Origin: Urophycis tenuis | Taxonomy: Eukaryota > Chordata > Actinopteri > Gadiformes > Phycidae | Length of the DNA: 64,000 nucleotides | NCBI GenBank assembly: GCA_036785325.1 | Contig: JAXIVH010000037.1 | Coordinates: 2,970,689 to 3,034,688 of the forward strand | Direction: 5' to 3' | In this document: positions 53,137-64,000 of the stretch, piece after piece | How the letters are laid out: every line of letters begins with the position of its first letter | Numbering within the stretch: the first letter of the stretch is position 1 | Translations under genes and position numbers: made by a program | Notes under the pieces: model-generated | Seen by the model: only the letters and a program-made list of their open reading frames with translations | What the model was told of the DNA's origin: nothing | The model's database searches: none

Positions 53137-56100
53137 GAATTGAAAAGTTGAAGGTATGTTTTTAGCTGCTGGGTAGACTTCAGTCAACCTGACGCAGTTT
53201 TGTCTGTGAGCAACCAAATTGCTCGGGGATGGGCTCATTTTAAGCGGGGAAATCTGAGGTTCCCAACGGCGTATGGCAAGACTATATTGAGTCATGGGTC
53301 GTTGAAATACTGAGCTAATTAATTTCTGTTCTTTATTGAAAGATTGATCTTAATTGAAACGTTGAAGGTATGTTTTTAGCTGCTGGGTAGACTTCAGTCA
53401 ACCTGACGCAGTTTTGTCTGTGAGCAACAAGACTGCTCGCGGATGGGCTCATTTTAAGCGGGGAAATCTAAGGTTCCCAACGGCGTATGGCAAGACTATA
53501 TTCACCAAAGGGCCGTTGAAATACTAAGCTAATTAATTTGTGATCTGTAAGGAAAGATTGATGTTAATTGAAACGTTGAAGGTATGTTTTTAGCTGCTGG
53601 GTAGACTTCAGTCAACCTGACGCAGTTTAGTCTGTGATCAACCAGACTGCTCGCGGATGGGCTCATTTTAAGCGGGGAAATCTAGGCTTTCCAACGGCGT
53701 ATGGCAAGACTATATTGACTCATGGGTCGTTGAAATACTAAGCTAATTAATTTGTGTTCTGTAAGGAAAGATTGATGTTAATTGAAACGTTGAAGGTATG
53801 TTTTTAGCTGCTGGGTAGACTTCAGTCAACCTGACGCAGTTTAGTCTGTGATCAACCAGACTGCTGGCGGATGGGCTCATTTTAAGCGGGGAAATCTAAG
53901 CTTTTCAATGGCGTATGGCAAGACTATATTCACCAAAGGGCCGTTGAAATACTAAGCTAATTAATTTGTGTTCTGTAAGGAAAGATTGATGTTAATTGAA
54001 ACGTTGAAGGTATGTTTTTAGCTGCTGGGTAGACTTCAGTCAACCTGACACAGTTTAGTCTGTGATCAACCAGACTGCTGGCGGATGGGCTCATTTTAAG
54101 CGGGGAAATCTAAGCTTTTCAACGGCGTATGGCAAGACTATATTCACCAAAGGGCCGTTGAAATACTAAGCTAATTAATTTGTGTTCTGTAAGGAAAGAT
54201 TGATGTTAATTGAAACGTTAAACGTATGTTTTTAGCTGCTGGGTATACTTCATTCAACCTGACGCAGTTTAGTCTGTGATCAACCAGACTGCTCGCGGAT
54301 GGGCTCATTTTAAGCGGGGAAATCTAAGCTTTCCAACGGCGTATGGCAAGACTATATTGACTCATGAGTTGTTGAAATACTAAGCTAATTAATTTTTGTT
54401 CTTTATTGAAAGATTGATCTTAATTGAAACGTTGAAGGTATGTTTTTAGCTGCTGGGTAGACTTCAGCCACCCTGACGCAGTTTTGTCTCTGAGCAACCA
54501 AATCGCTCGGCGATGGGCTCATTTTAAGCAGGGAAATCTAAGCTTTCCAACGGCGTATGGCAAGACTATATTGACTCATGGGTCGTTGAAATACTAAGCT
54601 AATTAATTTGTGATCTGTAAGGAAAGATTGATGTTAATTGAAACGTTGAAGGTATGTTTTTAGCTGCTGGGTAGACTTCACTCAACCTGACACAGTTTGG
54701 TCTGTGAGCAACCAAATTGCTCGGGGATGGGCTCATTATAAGCGGGGAAATCTAAGCTTTCCAACGGTGTATGGCAAGACTATATTAACCGAAGGATCGT
54801 TGAAATACTAAGCTAATTAATTTGTGTTCTGTAAGGAAAGATTGATGTTAATTGAAACGTTTAAGGTATGTTTTTAGCTGCTGGGTAGACTTCAGTCAAC
54901 CTGACGCAGTTTAGTCTGTGATCAACCAGACTGCTGGAGGATGGGCTCATTTTAAGCGGGGACATCTAAGCTTTTCAACAGCGTATGGCAAGACTATATT
55001 CACCAAAGGGCCGTTGAAATACTAAGCTAATTAATTTGTGTTCTGTAAGGAAAGATTGATGTTAATTGAAACGTTAAAGGTATGTTTTTAGCTGCTGGGT
55101 AGACTTCATTCAACCTGACGCAGTTTAGTCTGTGATCAACCAGACTGCTCGCGGATGGGCTCATTTTAGGCGGGGAAATCTAAGCTTTTCAACGGCGTAT
55201 GGCAAGACTATATTCACTAAAGGGCCGTTGAAATACTAAGCTAATTAATTTGTGTTCTGTAAGGAAAGATTGATGTTAATTGAAACGTTAAAGGTATGTT
55301 TTTAGCTGCTGGGTAGACTTCATTCAACCTGACGCAGTTTAGTCTGTGATCAACCAGACTGCTCGCGGATGGGCTCATTTTAAGCAGGGAAATCTAAGCT
55401 TTCCAACGGCGTATGGCAAGACTATATTGACTAAAGGGCCGTTGAAATACTAAGCTAATTAATTTGTGTTCTGTAAGGAAAGATTGATGTTAATTGAAAC
55501 GTTAAAGGTATGTTTTTAGCTGCTGGGTAGACTTCATTCAACCTGACGCAGTTTAGTCTGTGATCAACCAGACTGCTCGCGGATGGGCTCATTTTAAGCA
55601 GGGAAATCTAAGCTTTCCAACGGCGTATGGCAAGACTATATTGACTCATGGGTCGTTGAAATACTAAGCTAATTAATTTGTGTTCTGTAAGGAAAGATTG
55701 ATGTTAATTGAAACGTTGAAGGTATGTTTTTAGCTGCTGGGTAGACTTCAGTCAACCTGACGCAGTTTAGTCTTTGAGCAACCAAATTGCTCGGGGATGG
55801 GCTCATTATAAGCGGGGAAATCTAAGCTTTCCAACGGCGTATGGCAAGACTATATTCACCAAAGGGTCGTTGAAATACTAAGCTAATTAATTTGTGTTCT
55901 GTAAGGAAAGATTGATGTTAATTGAAACGTTTAAGGTATGTTTTTAGCTGCTGGGTAGACTTCAGTCAACCTGACGCAGTTTAGTCTGTGATCAACCAGA
56001 CTGCTGGCGGATGGGCTCATTTTAAGCGGGGACATCTAAGCTTTCCAACGGCGTATGGCAATACTATATTGACTCATGGGTCGTTGAAATACTAAGCTAA

Positions 56101-59100
56101 TTAAATTGTGTTCTGTAAGGAAAGATTGATGTTAATTGAAACGTTGAAGGTATGTTTTTAGCTGCTGGGTAGACTTCAGTCAACCTGACGCAGTTTAGTC
56201 TGTGATCAACCAGACTGCTCGCGGATGGGCTAATTTTAAGCGGGGAAATCTAAGCTTTCCAACGGCGTATGGCAAGACTATATTCACTAAAGGGTCGTTG
56301 AAATACTAAGCTAATTAATTTGTGTTCTGTAAGGAAAGATTGATGTTAATTGAAACGTTGAAGGTATGTTTTTAGCTGCTGGGTAGACTTCACTCAACCT
56401 GACACAGTTTGGTCTGTGAGCAACCAAATTGCTCGGGGATGGGCTCATTATAAGCGGGGAAATCTAAGCTTTCCAACGGTGTATGGCAAGACTATATTAA
56501 CCGAAGGATCGTTGAAATACTAAGCTAATTAATTTGTGTTCTGTAAGGAAAGATTGATGTTAATTGAAACGTTTAAGGTATGTTTTTAGCTGCTGGGTAG
56601 ACTTCAGTCAACCTGACGCAGTTTAGTCTGTGATCAACCAGACTGCTGGCGGATGGGCTCATTTTAAGCGGGGAAATCTAAGCTTTTCAACGGTGTATGG
56701 CAAGACTATATTCACCAAAGGGCCGTTGAAATACTAAGCTAATTAATTTGTGTTCTGTAAGGAAAGATTGATGTTAATTGAAACGTTAAAGGTATGTTTT
56801 TAGCTGCTGGGTAGACTTCATTCAACCTGACGCAGTTTAGTCTGTGATCAACCAGACTGCTCGCGGATGGGCTCATTTTAAGCGGAGAAATCTAAGCTTT
56901 CCAAAGGCGTATGGCAAGACTATATTGACTCATGGGTCGTTGAAATACTAAGCTAATTAATTTGTGTTCTGTAAGGAAAGATTGATGTTAATTGAAACGT
57001 TTAAGGTATGTTTTTAGCTGCTGGGTAGACTTCAGTCAACCTAACACAGTTTAGTCTGTGATCAACCAGACTGCTGGCGGATGGGCTCATTTTAAGCGGG
57101 GAAATCTAAGCTTTCCAACGGCGTATGGCAAGACTATATTCACCAAAGGGTCGTTGAAATACTAAGCTAATTAATTTGTGTTCTGTAAGGAAAGATTGAT
57201 GTTAATTGAAACGTTTAAGGTATGTTTTTAGCTGCTGGGTAGGCTTCAGTCAACCTGACGCAGTTTAGTCTGTGATCAACCAGACTGCTGGCGGATGGGC
57301 TCATTTTAAGCGGGGACATCTAAGCTTTCCAACGGCGTATGGCAAGACTATATTGACTCATGGGTCGTTGAAATACTAAGCTAATTAAATTGTGTTCTGT
57401 AAGGAAAGATTGATGTTAATTGAAACGTTGAAGGTATGTTTTTAGCTGCTCGGTAGACTTCAGTCAACCTGACGCAGTTTAGTCTGTGATCAACCAGACT
57501 GCTCGCGGATGGGCTAATTTTAAGCGGGGAAATCTAAGCTTTCCAACGGCGTATGGCAAGACTATATTCACTAAAGGGTCGTTGAAATACTAAGCTAATT
57601 AATTTGTGTTCTGTAAGGAAAGATTGATGTTAATTGAAACGTTGAAGGTATGTTTTTAGCTGCTGGGTAGACTTCACTCAACCTGACACAGTTTGGTCTG
57701 TGAGCAATCAAATTTCTCGGGGATGGGCTCATTATAAGCGGGGAAATCTAAGCTTTCCAACGGTGTATGGCAAGACTATATTAACCGAAGGATCGTTGAA
57801 ATACTAAGCTAATTAATTTGTGTTATGTAAGGAAAGATTGATGTTAATTGAAACGTTTAAGGTATGTTTTTAGCTGCTGGGTAGACTTCTGTCAACCTGA
57901 CGCAGTTTAGTCTGTGATCAACCAGACTGCTGGCGGATGGGCTCCTTTTAAGCGGGGAAATCTAAGCTTTTCAACGGCGTATGGCAAGACTATATTCACC
58001 AAAGGGCCGTTGAAATACTAAGCTAATTAATTTGTGTTCTGTAAGGAAAGATTGATGTTAATTGAAACGTTAAAGGTATGTTTTTAGCTGCTGGGTAGAC
58101 TTCATTCAACCTGACGCAGTTTAGTCTGTGATCAACCAGACTGCTCGCGGATGGGCTCATTTTAAGCGGAGAAATCTAAGCTTTCCAACGGCGTATGGCA
58201 AGACTATATTGACTCATGGGTCGTTGAAATACTAAGCTAATTAAATTGTGTTCTGTAAGGAAAGATTGATGTTAATTGAAACGTTGAAGGTATGTTTTTA
58301 GCTGCTCGGTAGACTTCAGTCAACCTGACGCAGTTTAGTCTGTGATCAACCAGACTGCTCGCGGATGGGCTAATTTTAAGCGGGGAAATCTAAGCTTTCC
58401 AACGGCGTATGGCAAGACTATATTCACTAAAGGGTCGTTGAAATACTAAGCTAATTAATTTGTGTTCTGTAAGGAAAGATTGATGTTAATTGAAACGTTT
58501 AAGGTATGTTTTTAGCTGCTGGGTAGACTTCAGTCAACCTGACGCAGTTTAGTCTGTGATCAACCAGACTGCTGGCGGATGGGCTCATTTTAAGCGGGGA
58601 AATCTAAGCTTTTTAACGGCGTATGGCAAGACTATATTCACCAAAGGGCCGTTGAAATACTAAGCTAATTAATTTGTGTTCTGTAAGGAAAGATTGATGT
58701 TAATTGAAAAGTTAAAGGTATGTTTTTAGCTGCTGGGTAGACTTCATTCAACCTGACGCAGTTTAGTCTGTGATCAACCAGACTGCTCGCGGATGGGCTC
58801 ATTTTAAGCGGAGAAATCTAAGCTTTCCAACGGCGTATGGCAAGACTATATTGACTCATGGGTCGTTGAAATACTAAGCTAATTAATTTGTGTTCTGTAA
58901 GGAAAGATTGATGTTAATTGAAACGTTGAAGGTATGTTTTTAGTTGCTGGGTAGACTTCAGTCAACCTGACGCAGTTTAGTCTGTGAGCAACCAAATTGC
59001 TCGGGGATGGGCTCATTATAAGCGGGGAAATCTAAGCTTTCCAACGGTGTATGGCAAGACTATATTCACCAAAGGGTCGTTGAAATACTAAGCTAATTAT

Positions 59101-60174
59101 TTTGTGTTCTGTAAGGAAAGATTGATGTTAATTGAAACGTTGAAGGTATGTTTTTAGCTGCTGGGTAGACTTCAGTCAACCTGACACAGTTTAGTCTGTG
59201 ATAAACCAGACTGCTCGCGGATGGGCTCATTTTAAGCAGGGAAATCTAAGCTTTCCAACGGCGTATGGCAAGACTATATTGACTCATGGGTCGTTGAAAT
59301 ACTAAGCTAATTAATTTGTGTTCTGTAAGGAAAGATTGATGTTAATTGAAACGTTGAAGGTATGTTTTTAGCTGCTGGGTAGACTTCAGTCAACCTGACG
59401 CAGTTTAGTCTGTGATCAACCAGACTGCTCGCGGATGGGCTCATTTTAAGCGGGGAAATCTAAGCTTTCCAACGGCGTATGGCAAGACTATATTCACTAA
59501 AGGGTCGTTGAAATACTAAGCTAATTAATTTGTGTTCTGTAAGGAAAGATTGATGTTAATTGAAACGTTGAAGGTATGTCTTTAGCTGCTGGGTAGACTC
59601 CAGTCAACCTGACGCAGATTTGTCTGTGAGCAACCAAATTGCTCGGAGATGGGCTCATTTTAAGCAGGGAAATCTAAGCTTTCCAACGGCGTATGGCAAG
59701 ACTATATTGACTCATGGGTCGTTGAAATACTAAGCTAATTAATTTGTGTTCTGTAAGGAAAGATTGATGTTAATTGAAACGTTGAAGGTATGTTTTTAGC
59801 TGCTGGGTAGACTTCAGTCAACCTGACGCAGTTTAGTCTGTGATCAACCAGACTGCTCGCGGATGGGCTCATTTTAAGCGGGGAAATCTAAGCTTTCCAA
59901 CGGCGTATGGCAAGACTATATTCACTAAAGGGTCGTTGAAATACTAAGCTAATTAATTTGTGTTCTGTAAGGAAAGATTGATGTTAATTGAAACGTTGAA
60001 GGTATGTCTTTAGCTGCTGGGTAGACTCCAGTCAACCTGACGCAGATTTGTCTGTGAGCAACCAAATTGCTCGGAGATGGGCTCATTTTAAACGGGGAAA
60101 TCTAAGCTTTCCAACGACGTATGGCATGACTATATTTGCCCACGGGTCGTCGAAATAATAACCTGATTCATGTG
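53137..60174 (+). repeat. Satellite array A7, about 33 monomers
   Basis: The block is similar in length to A6 but shifted in register. Its left about 880 bp is not the counterpart of the left part of A6, while from about 54,016 onwards it copies A6. A two-monomer (428-bp) expansion carrying TGTCTTTAGC and GACTCCAGTC occurs near 59,577-60,005. Confidence 0.96.
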
Positions 60175-60880
60175 TGTTCTGTTGGCTGTGGAAAGAAAAT
60201 AGCACACAAGTCACACCAAGTCACCTTTATTGTCAGTGATAAACATTAATAAATAAACAGTATGGACATTGTATAAACAGTTGTATAAAAAGTGTAAACG
60301 GTATGAACAGTGTTCTTATAAAAGATATCAATATCAATACTGATCACGTGTGTATTTTATATTTCCAGATTATTTGTTGATGAGCCAGAGCCTGTGACTC
60401 CCACCACCCGGCCCGTTCAGCCCACTGCGTTGTCGTCCTCCACCCGGGCGAAGCCTCCTGCGCCCACCCGCCTCCAGCCGAGGCCTCCTGCTGCGTCAGC
60501 CTGTGGCCCGCCCGCCCCCTGTGTCGGCAGCACCCATACCGCTGGTCCTCCCCGCATAGCCACAGGCCCCCTCCGTCCTGCTTCGTGGGCCATCCTGCAG
60601 CTGTCTCTGCAGTCATCGTGTGTCAAAACCATTCAAACTTGTATATGGTAACATTTCAAAATGACACCAGTATAAATGAGGACCTTGCAATAGGTTGTGT
60701 GTTACATGACCCCCCTGGCATACAGCTGTATGTCTCTGAAGGTGGTTGTGAAGAACGGCATCCGGCTGAACAAGTACAAGTGCCGGCGAGGCAGCAACTC
60801 TCTCGAGGGGTTGCACGCCCACCGGGTTAACGCCGTCCCTTCACAGCGATGTGGGATCATGCCGTTCCAAGTGAGTGATT

Positions 60881-60946
<66 letters not shown>

Positions 60947-61180
60947 TATATACACACACACACACGCATATATACACACACATATATATATATATACTTA
61001 AACATAGCTGACCCTTTTTTTCCCCCTTCTCGGGGATTATGCTCCCAGTTTTGATCTCGGACGTCTGGTCACTTGTAGCATATAATAATATTCTATTACT
61101 GTTAAGCCAACTATGAATAATAAAACAGGCCAAAACATGTGTCCTTTATCATAGCTACACGTATTACAAAAAAAACGTGT
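60175..61180 (+). repeat. Composite unit U8 with spacer
   Basis: By eye it is nearly identical to U7 at an offset of 8,044 bp, including the changed donor and the 2-bp loss. Its CA tract is about as long as that of U7. Confidence 0.9.
60369..60870 (+). pseudogene. Gene fragment U8, frameshifted
   Basis: It has the same broken second frame, H-for-Q change and GTGAGT donor as U7, so it was already a pseudogene when the segment duplicated. Confidence 0.75.
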
Positions 61181-64000
61181 GAATTGAAAAGTTGAAGGTA
61201 TGTTTTTAGCTGCTGGGTAGACTTCAGTCAACCTGACGCAGTTTTGTCTGTGAGCAACCAAATTGCTCGGGGATGGGCTCATTTTAAGCGGGGAAATCTG
61301 AGGTTCCCAACGGCGTATGGCAAGACTATATTGAGTCATGGGTCGTTGAAATACTGAGCTAATTAATTTCTGTTCTTTATTGAAAGATTGATGTTAATTG
61401 AAACGTTGAAGGTATGTTTTTAGCTGCTGGGTAGACTTCAGTCAACCTGACGCAGTTTAGTCTGTGATCAACCAGACTGCTCGCGGATGGGCTCATTTTA
61501 AGCGGGGAAATCTAAGCTTTCCAACGGCGTATGGCAAGACTATATTCACTAAAGGGTCGTTGAAATACTAAGCTAATTAATTTGTGTTCTGTAAGGAAAG
61601 ATTGATGTTAATTGAAACGTTGAAGGTATGTCTTTAGCTGCTGGGTAGACTCCAGTCAACCTGACGCAGATTTGTCTGTGAGCAACCAAATTGCTCGGAG
61701 ATGGGCTCATTTTAAGCAGGGAAATCTAAGCTTTCCAACGGCGTATGGCAAGACTATATTGACTCATGGGTCGTTGAAATACTAAGCTAATTAATTTGTG
61801 TTCTGTAAGGAAAGATTGATGTTAATTGAAACGTTGAAGGTATGTTTTTAGCTGCTGGGTAGACTTCAGTCAACCTGACGCAGTTTAGTCTGTGATCAAC
61901 CAGACTGCTCGCGGATGGGCTCATTTTAAGCGGGGAAATCTAAGCTTTCCAACGGCGTATGGCAAGACTATATTCACCAAAGGGCCGTTGAAATACTAAG
62001 CTAATTAATTTGTGTTCTGTAAGGAAAGATTGATGTTAATTGAAACGTTGAAGGTATGTTTTTAGCTGCTGGGTAGACTTCATTCAACCTGACGCAGTTT
62101 AGTCTGTGATCAACCAGACTGCTCGCGGATGGGCTCATTTTAAGCGGAGAAATCTAAGCTTTCCAACGGCGTATGGCAAGACTATATTGACTCATGGGTC
62201 GTTGAAATACTAAGCTAATTAATTTGTGTTCTGTAAGGAAAGATTGATCTTAATCGAAACGTTGAAGGTATGTTTTTAGCTGCTGGGTAGACTTCAGTCA
62301 ACCTGACGCAGTTTAGTCTGTGAGCAACCAAATTGCTCGGGGATGGGCTCATTATAAGCGGGGAAATCTAAGCTTTCCAACGGCGTATGGCAAGACTATA
62401 TTGACTCATGGGGCGTTGAAATACTAAGCTAATTAATTTGTGTTCTGTAAGGAAAGATTGATGTTAATTGAAACGTTGAAGGTATGTTTTTAGCTGCTGG
62501 GTAGACTTCAGTCAACCTGACGCAGTTTAGTCTGTGATCAACCAGACTGCTCGCGGATGGGCTCATTTTAAGCGGGGAAATCTAAGCTTTCCAACGGCGT
62601 ATGGCAAGACTATATTGACTCATGGGTCGTTGAAATACTAAGCTAATTAATTTGTGTTCTGTAAGGAAAGATTGATGTTAATTGAAACGTTGAAGGTATG
62701 TTTTTAGCTGCTGGGTAGACTTCAGTCAACCTGACGCAGTTTTGTCTGTGAGCAACCAAATTGGTCGGGGATGGGCTCATTTTAAGCGGGGAAATCTAAG
62801 CTTTCCAACGGCGTATGGCAAGACTATATTGACTCATGGGTCGTTGAAATACTAAGATAATTAATTAGTGTTCTGTAAGGAAAGATTGATGTTGATTGAA
62901 ACGTTGAAGGTATGTTTTTAGCTGCTGGGTAGACTTCATTCAACCTGACCCAGTTTAGTCTGTGATCAACCAGACTGCTCGCGGATGGGCTCATTTTAAG
63001 CGGAGAAATCTAAGCTTTCCAACGGCGTATGGCAAGACTATATTGACTCATGGGTCGTTGAAATACTAAGCTAATTAATTTGTGTTCTGTAAGGAAAGAT
63101 TGATGTTAATTGAAACGTTGAAGGTATGTTTTTAGCTGCTGGGTAGACTTCAGTCAACCTGACGCAGTTTAGTCTGTGATCAACCAGACTGCTCGCGGAT
63201 GGGCTCATTTTAAGCGGGGAAATCTAAGCTTTCCAACGGCGTATGGCAAGACTATATTGACTCATGGGTCGTTGAAATACTAAGCTAATTAATTTGTGTT
63301 CTGTAAGGAAAGATTGATGTTAATTGAAACGTTGAAGGTATGTTTTTAGCTGCTGGGTAGACTTCAGTCAACCTGACGCAGTTTTGTCTTTGAGCAACCA
63401 AATTGGTCGGGGATGGGCTCATTTTAAGCGGGGAAATCTAAGCTTTCCAACGGCCTATGGCAAGACTATATTGACTCATGGGTCGTTGAAATACTAAGCT
63501 AATTAATTTGTGTTCTGTAAGGAAAGATTGATGTTAATTGAAACGTTGAAGGTATGTTTTTAGCTGCTGGGTAGACTTCAGTCAACCTGACGCAGTTTAG
63601 TCTGTGATCAACCAGACTGCTCGCGGATGGGCTCATTTTAAGCGGGGAAATCTAAGCTTTCCAACGGCGTATGGCAAGACTATATTGACTCATGGGTCGT
63701 TGAAATACTAAGCTAATTAATTTGTGTTCTGTAAGGAAAGATTGATGTTAATTGAAACGTTGAAGGTATGTTTTTAGCTGCTGGGTAGACTTCAGTCAAC
63801 CTGACGCAGTTTTGTCTTTGAGCAACCAAATTGGTCGGGGATGGGCTCATTTTAAGCGGGGAAATCTAAGCTTTCCAACGGCCTATGGCAAGACTATATT
63901 GACTCATGGGTCGTTGAAATACTAAGATAATTAATTAGTGTTCTGTAAGGAAAGATTGATGTTGATTGAAACGTTGAAGGTATGTTTTTAGCTGCTGGGT
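61181..64000 (+). repeat. Satellite array A8, about 13 monomers, continues past the right edge
   Basis: The monomers near the right edge show short-range order. A GTCTTTGAGC variant recurs 428 bp apart (near 63,383 and 63,811), and a TTAATTAGTG/GTTGATTG variant recurs 1,070 bp apart (62861 and 63931). The array does not end within the window. Confidence 0.95.

Larger units (their letters stand above)
46400..53338 (+). repeat. Segmental duplication, copy A
   Basis: Marker variants such as GTTAAACGTATG (46601) recur 7,616 bp later (54217), and TGTCTTTAGC at 51961 recurs at 59577. After a two-monomer gain in copy B the offset becomes 8,044 bp, which holds across the whole of unit U7/U8. Scattered substitutions, for example TTAAATTGTG near 48272 against TTAATTTGTG in copy B, show two real copies. 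Confidence 0.88.
54016..61382 (+). repeat. Segmental duplication, copy B
   Basis: This is the counterpart of 46,400-53,338, including unit U8. It is longer by 428 bp, exactly two monomers, at the right end of the satellite part. Similarity in register ends just after 61,382. Confidence 0.88.

Noticed and set aside
2998..64000. CENP-B-box-like element in the monomer (TTTCCAACGG)
   Set aside because: The central TTCCAACG resembles part of the box, but the essential CGAA and CCCG positions do not match, so centromere binding cannot be claimed from it.

Overview
This is a eukaryotic, almost certainly teleost fish, genomic window made mostly of repeats. The organism call rests on a full-length Rex3 non-LTR retrotransposon, fish-type BEL/Pao elements, an L2/jockey-like LINE, a Gypsy element whose pol seems to end at RNase H, a PIF/Harbinger element inserted in an ACCAGGT target, and long CA/TG microsatellites. 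I see no ordinary single-copy host gene, no rRNA or tRNA gene, no CRISPR array and no prokaryotic signals.

The framework, from about 3 kb to the right edge, is a composite tandem array, all in one orientation. Blocks of a 214-bp satellite monomer (about 116 monomers, some 25 kb) alternate with about eight copies of a roughly 1-kb gene-derived unit. The unit carries a proline-rich segment, a conserved coding segment ending at a consensus splice donor, a CA/CG/TA microsatellite and an AT-rich spacer. Units lie near 6.4, 29.3, 34.8, 39.7, 43.1, 44.5, 52.1 and 60.2 kb. A matching downstream exon occurs once (30,068-30,595). A CCAAT-rich, promoter-like stretch with a candidate first exon and diverged monomers occurs once (34,104-34,756). 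I infer that part of a multi-exon gene, with a piece of its first intron, was amplified, and that the intron piece became the satellite.

Layout: 1-1,864, the 5' part of a BEL/Pao-type gag-pol gene on the minus strand, running off the left edge; 1,865-2,997, its unresolved flank; 2,998-6,424, satellite with a six-monomer higher-order repeat; 6,425-7,215, unit 1; 7,216-28,087, a tandem BEL/Pao element (LTR-internal-LTR-internal-LTR, period 9,991 bp) inserted in the unit's microsatellite with a 5-bp duplication, each internal region carrying the same nested LINE; 28,088-30,600, rest of unit 1, satellite, unit 2 and the downstream exon; 30,838-34,103, the 3' end of a Gypsy element split by a 2,081-bp Harbinger element; 34,104-36,194, promoter-like DNA, unit 3 and satellite; 36,195-39,564, Rex3 with an intact ORF; 39,565-64,000, satellite blocks and units 4-8, including a recent duplication of about 7.6 kb.

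The only long intact coding regions belong to mobile elements: BEL/Pao polyprotein (two copies), LINE ORF2 (two copies, 5'-truncated) and Rex3. The gene-derived units look like exon fragments or pseudogenes. One copy (43,270-43,795) alone has a continuous reading frame through both coding segments.
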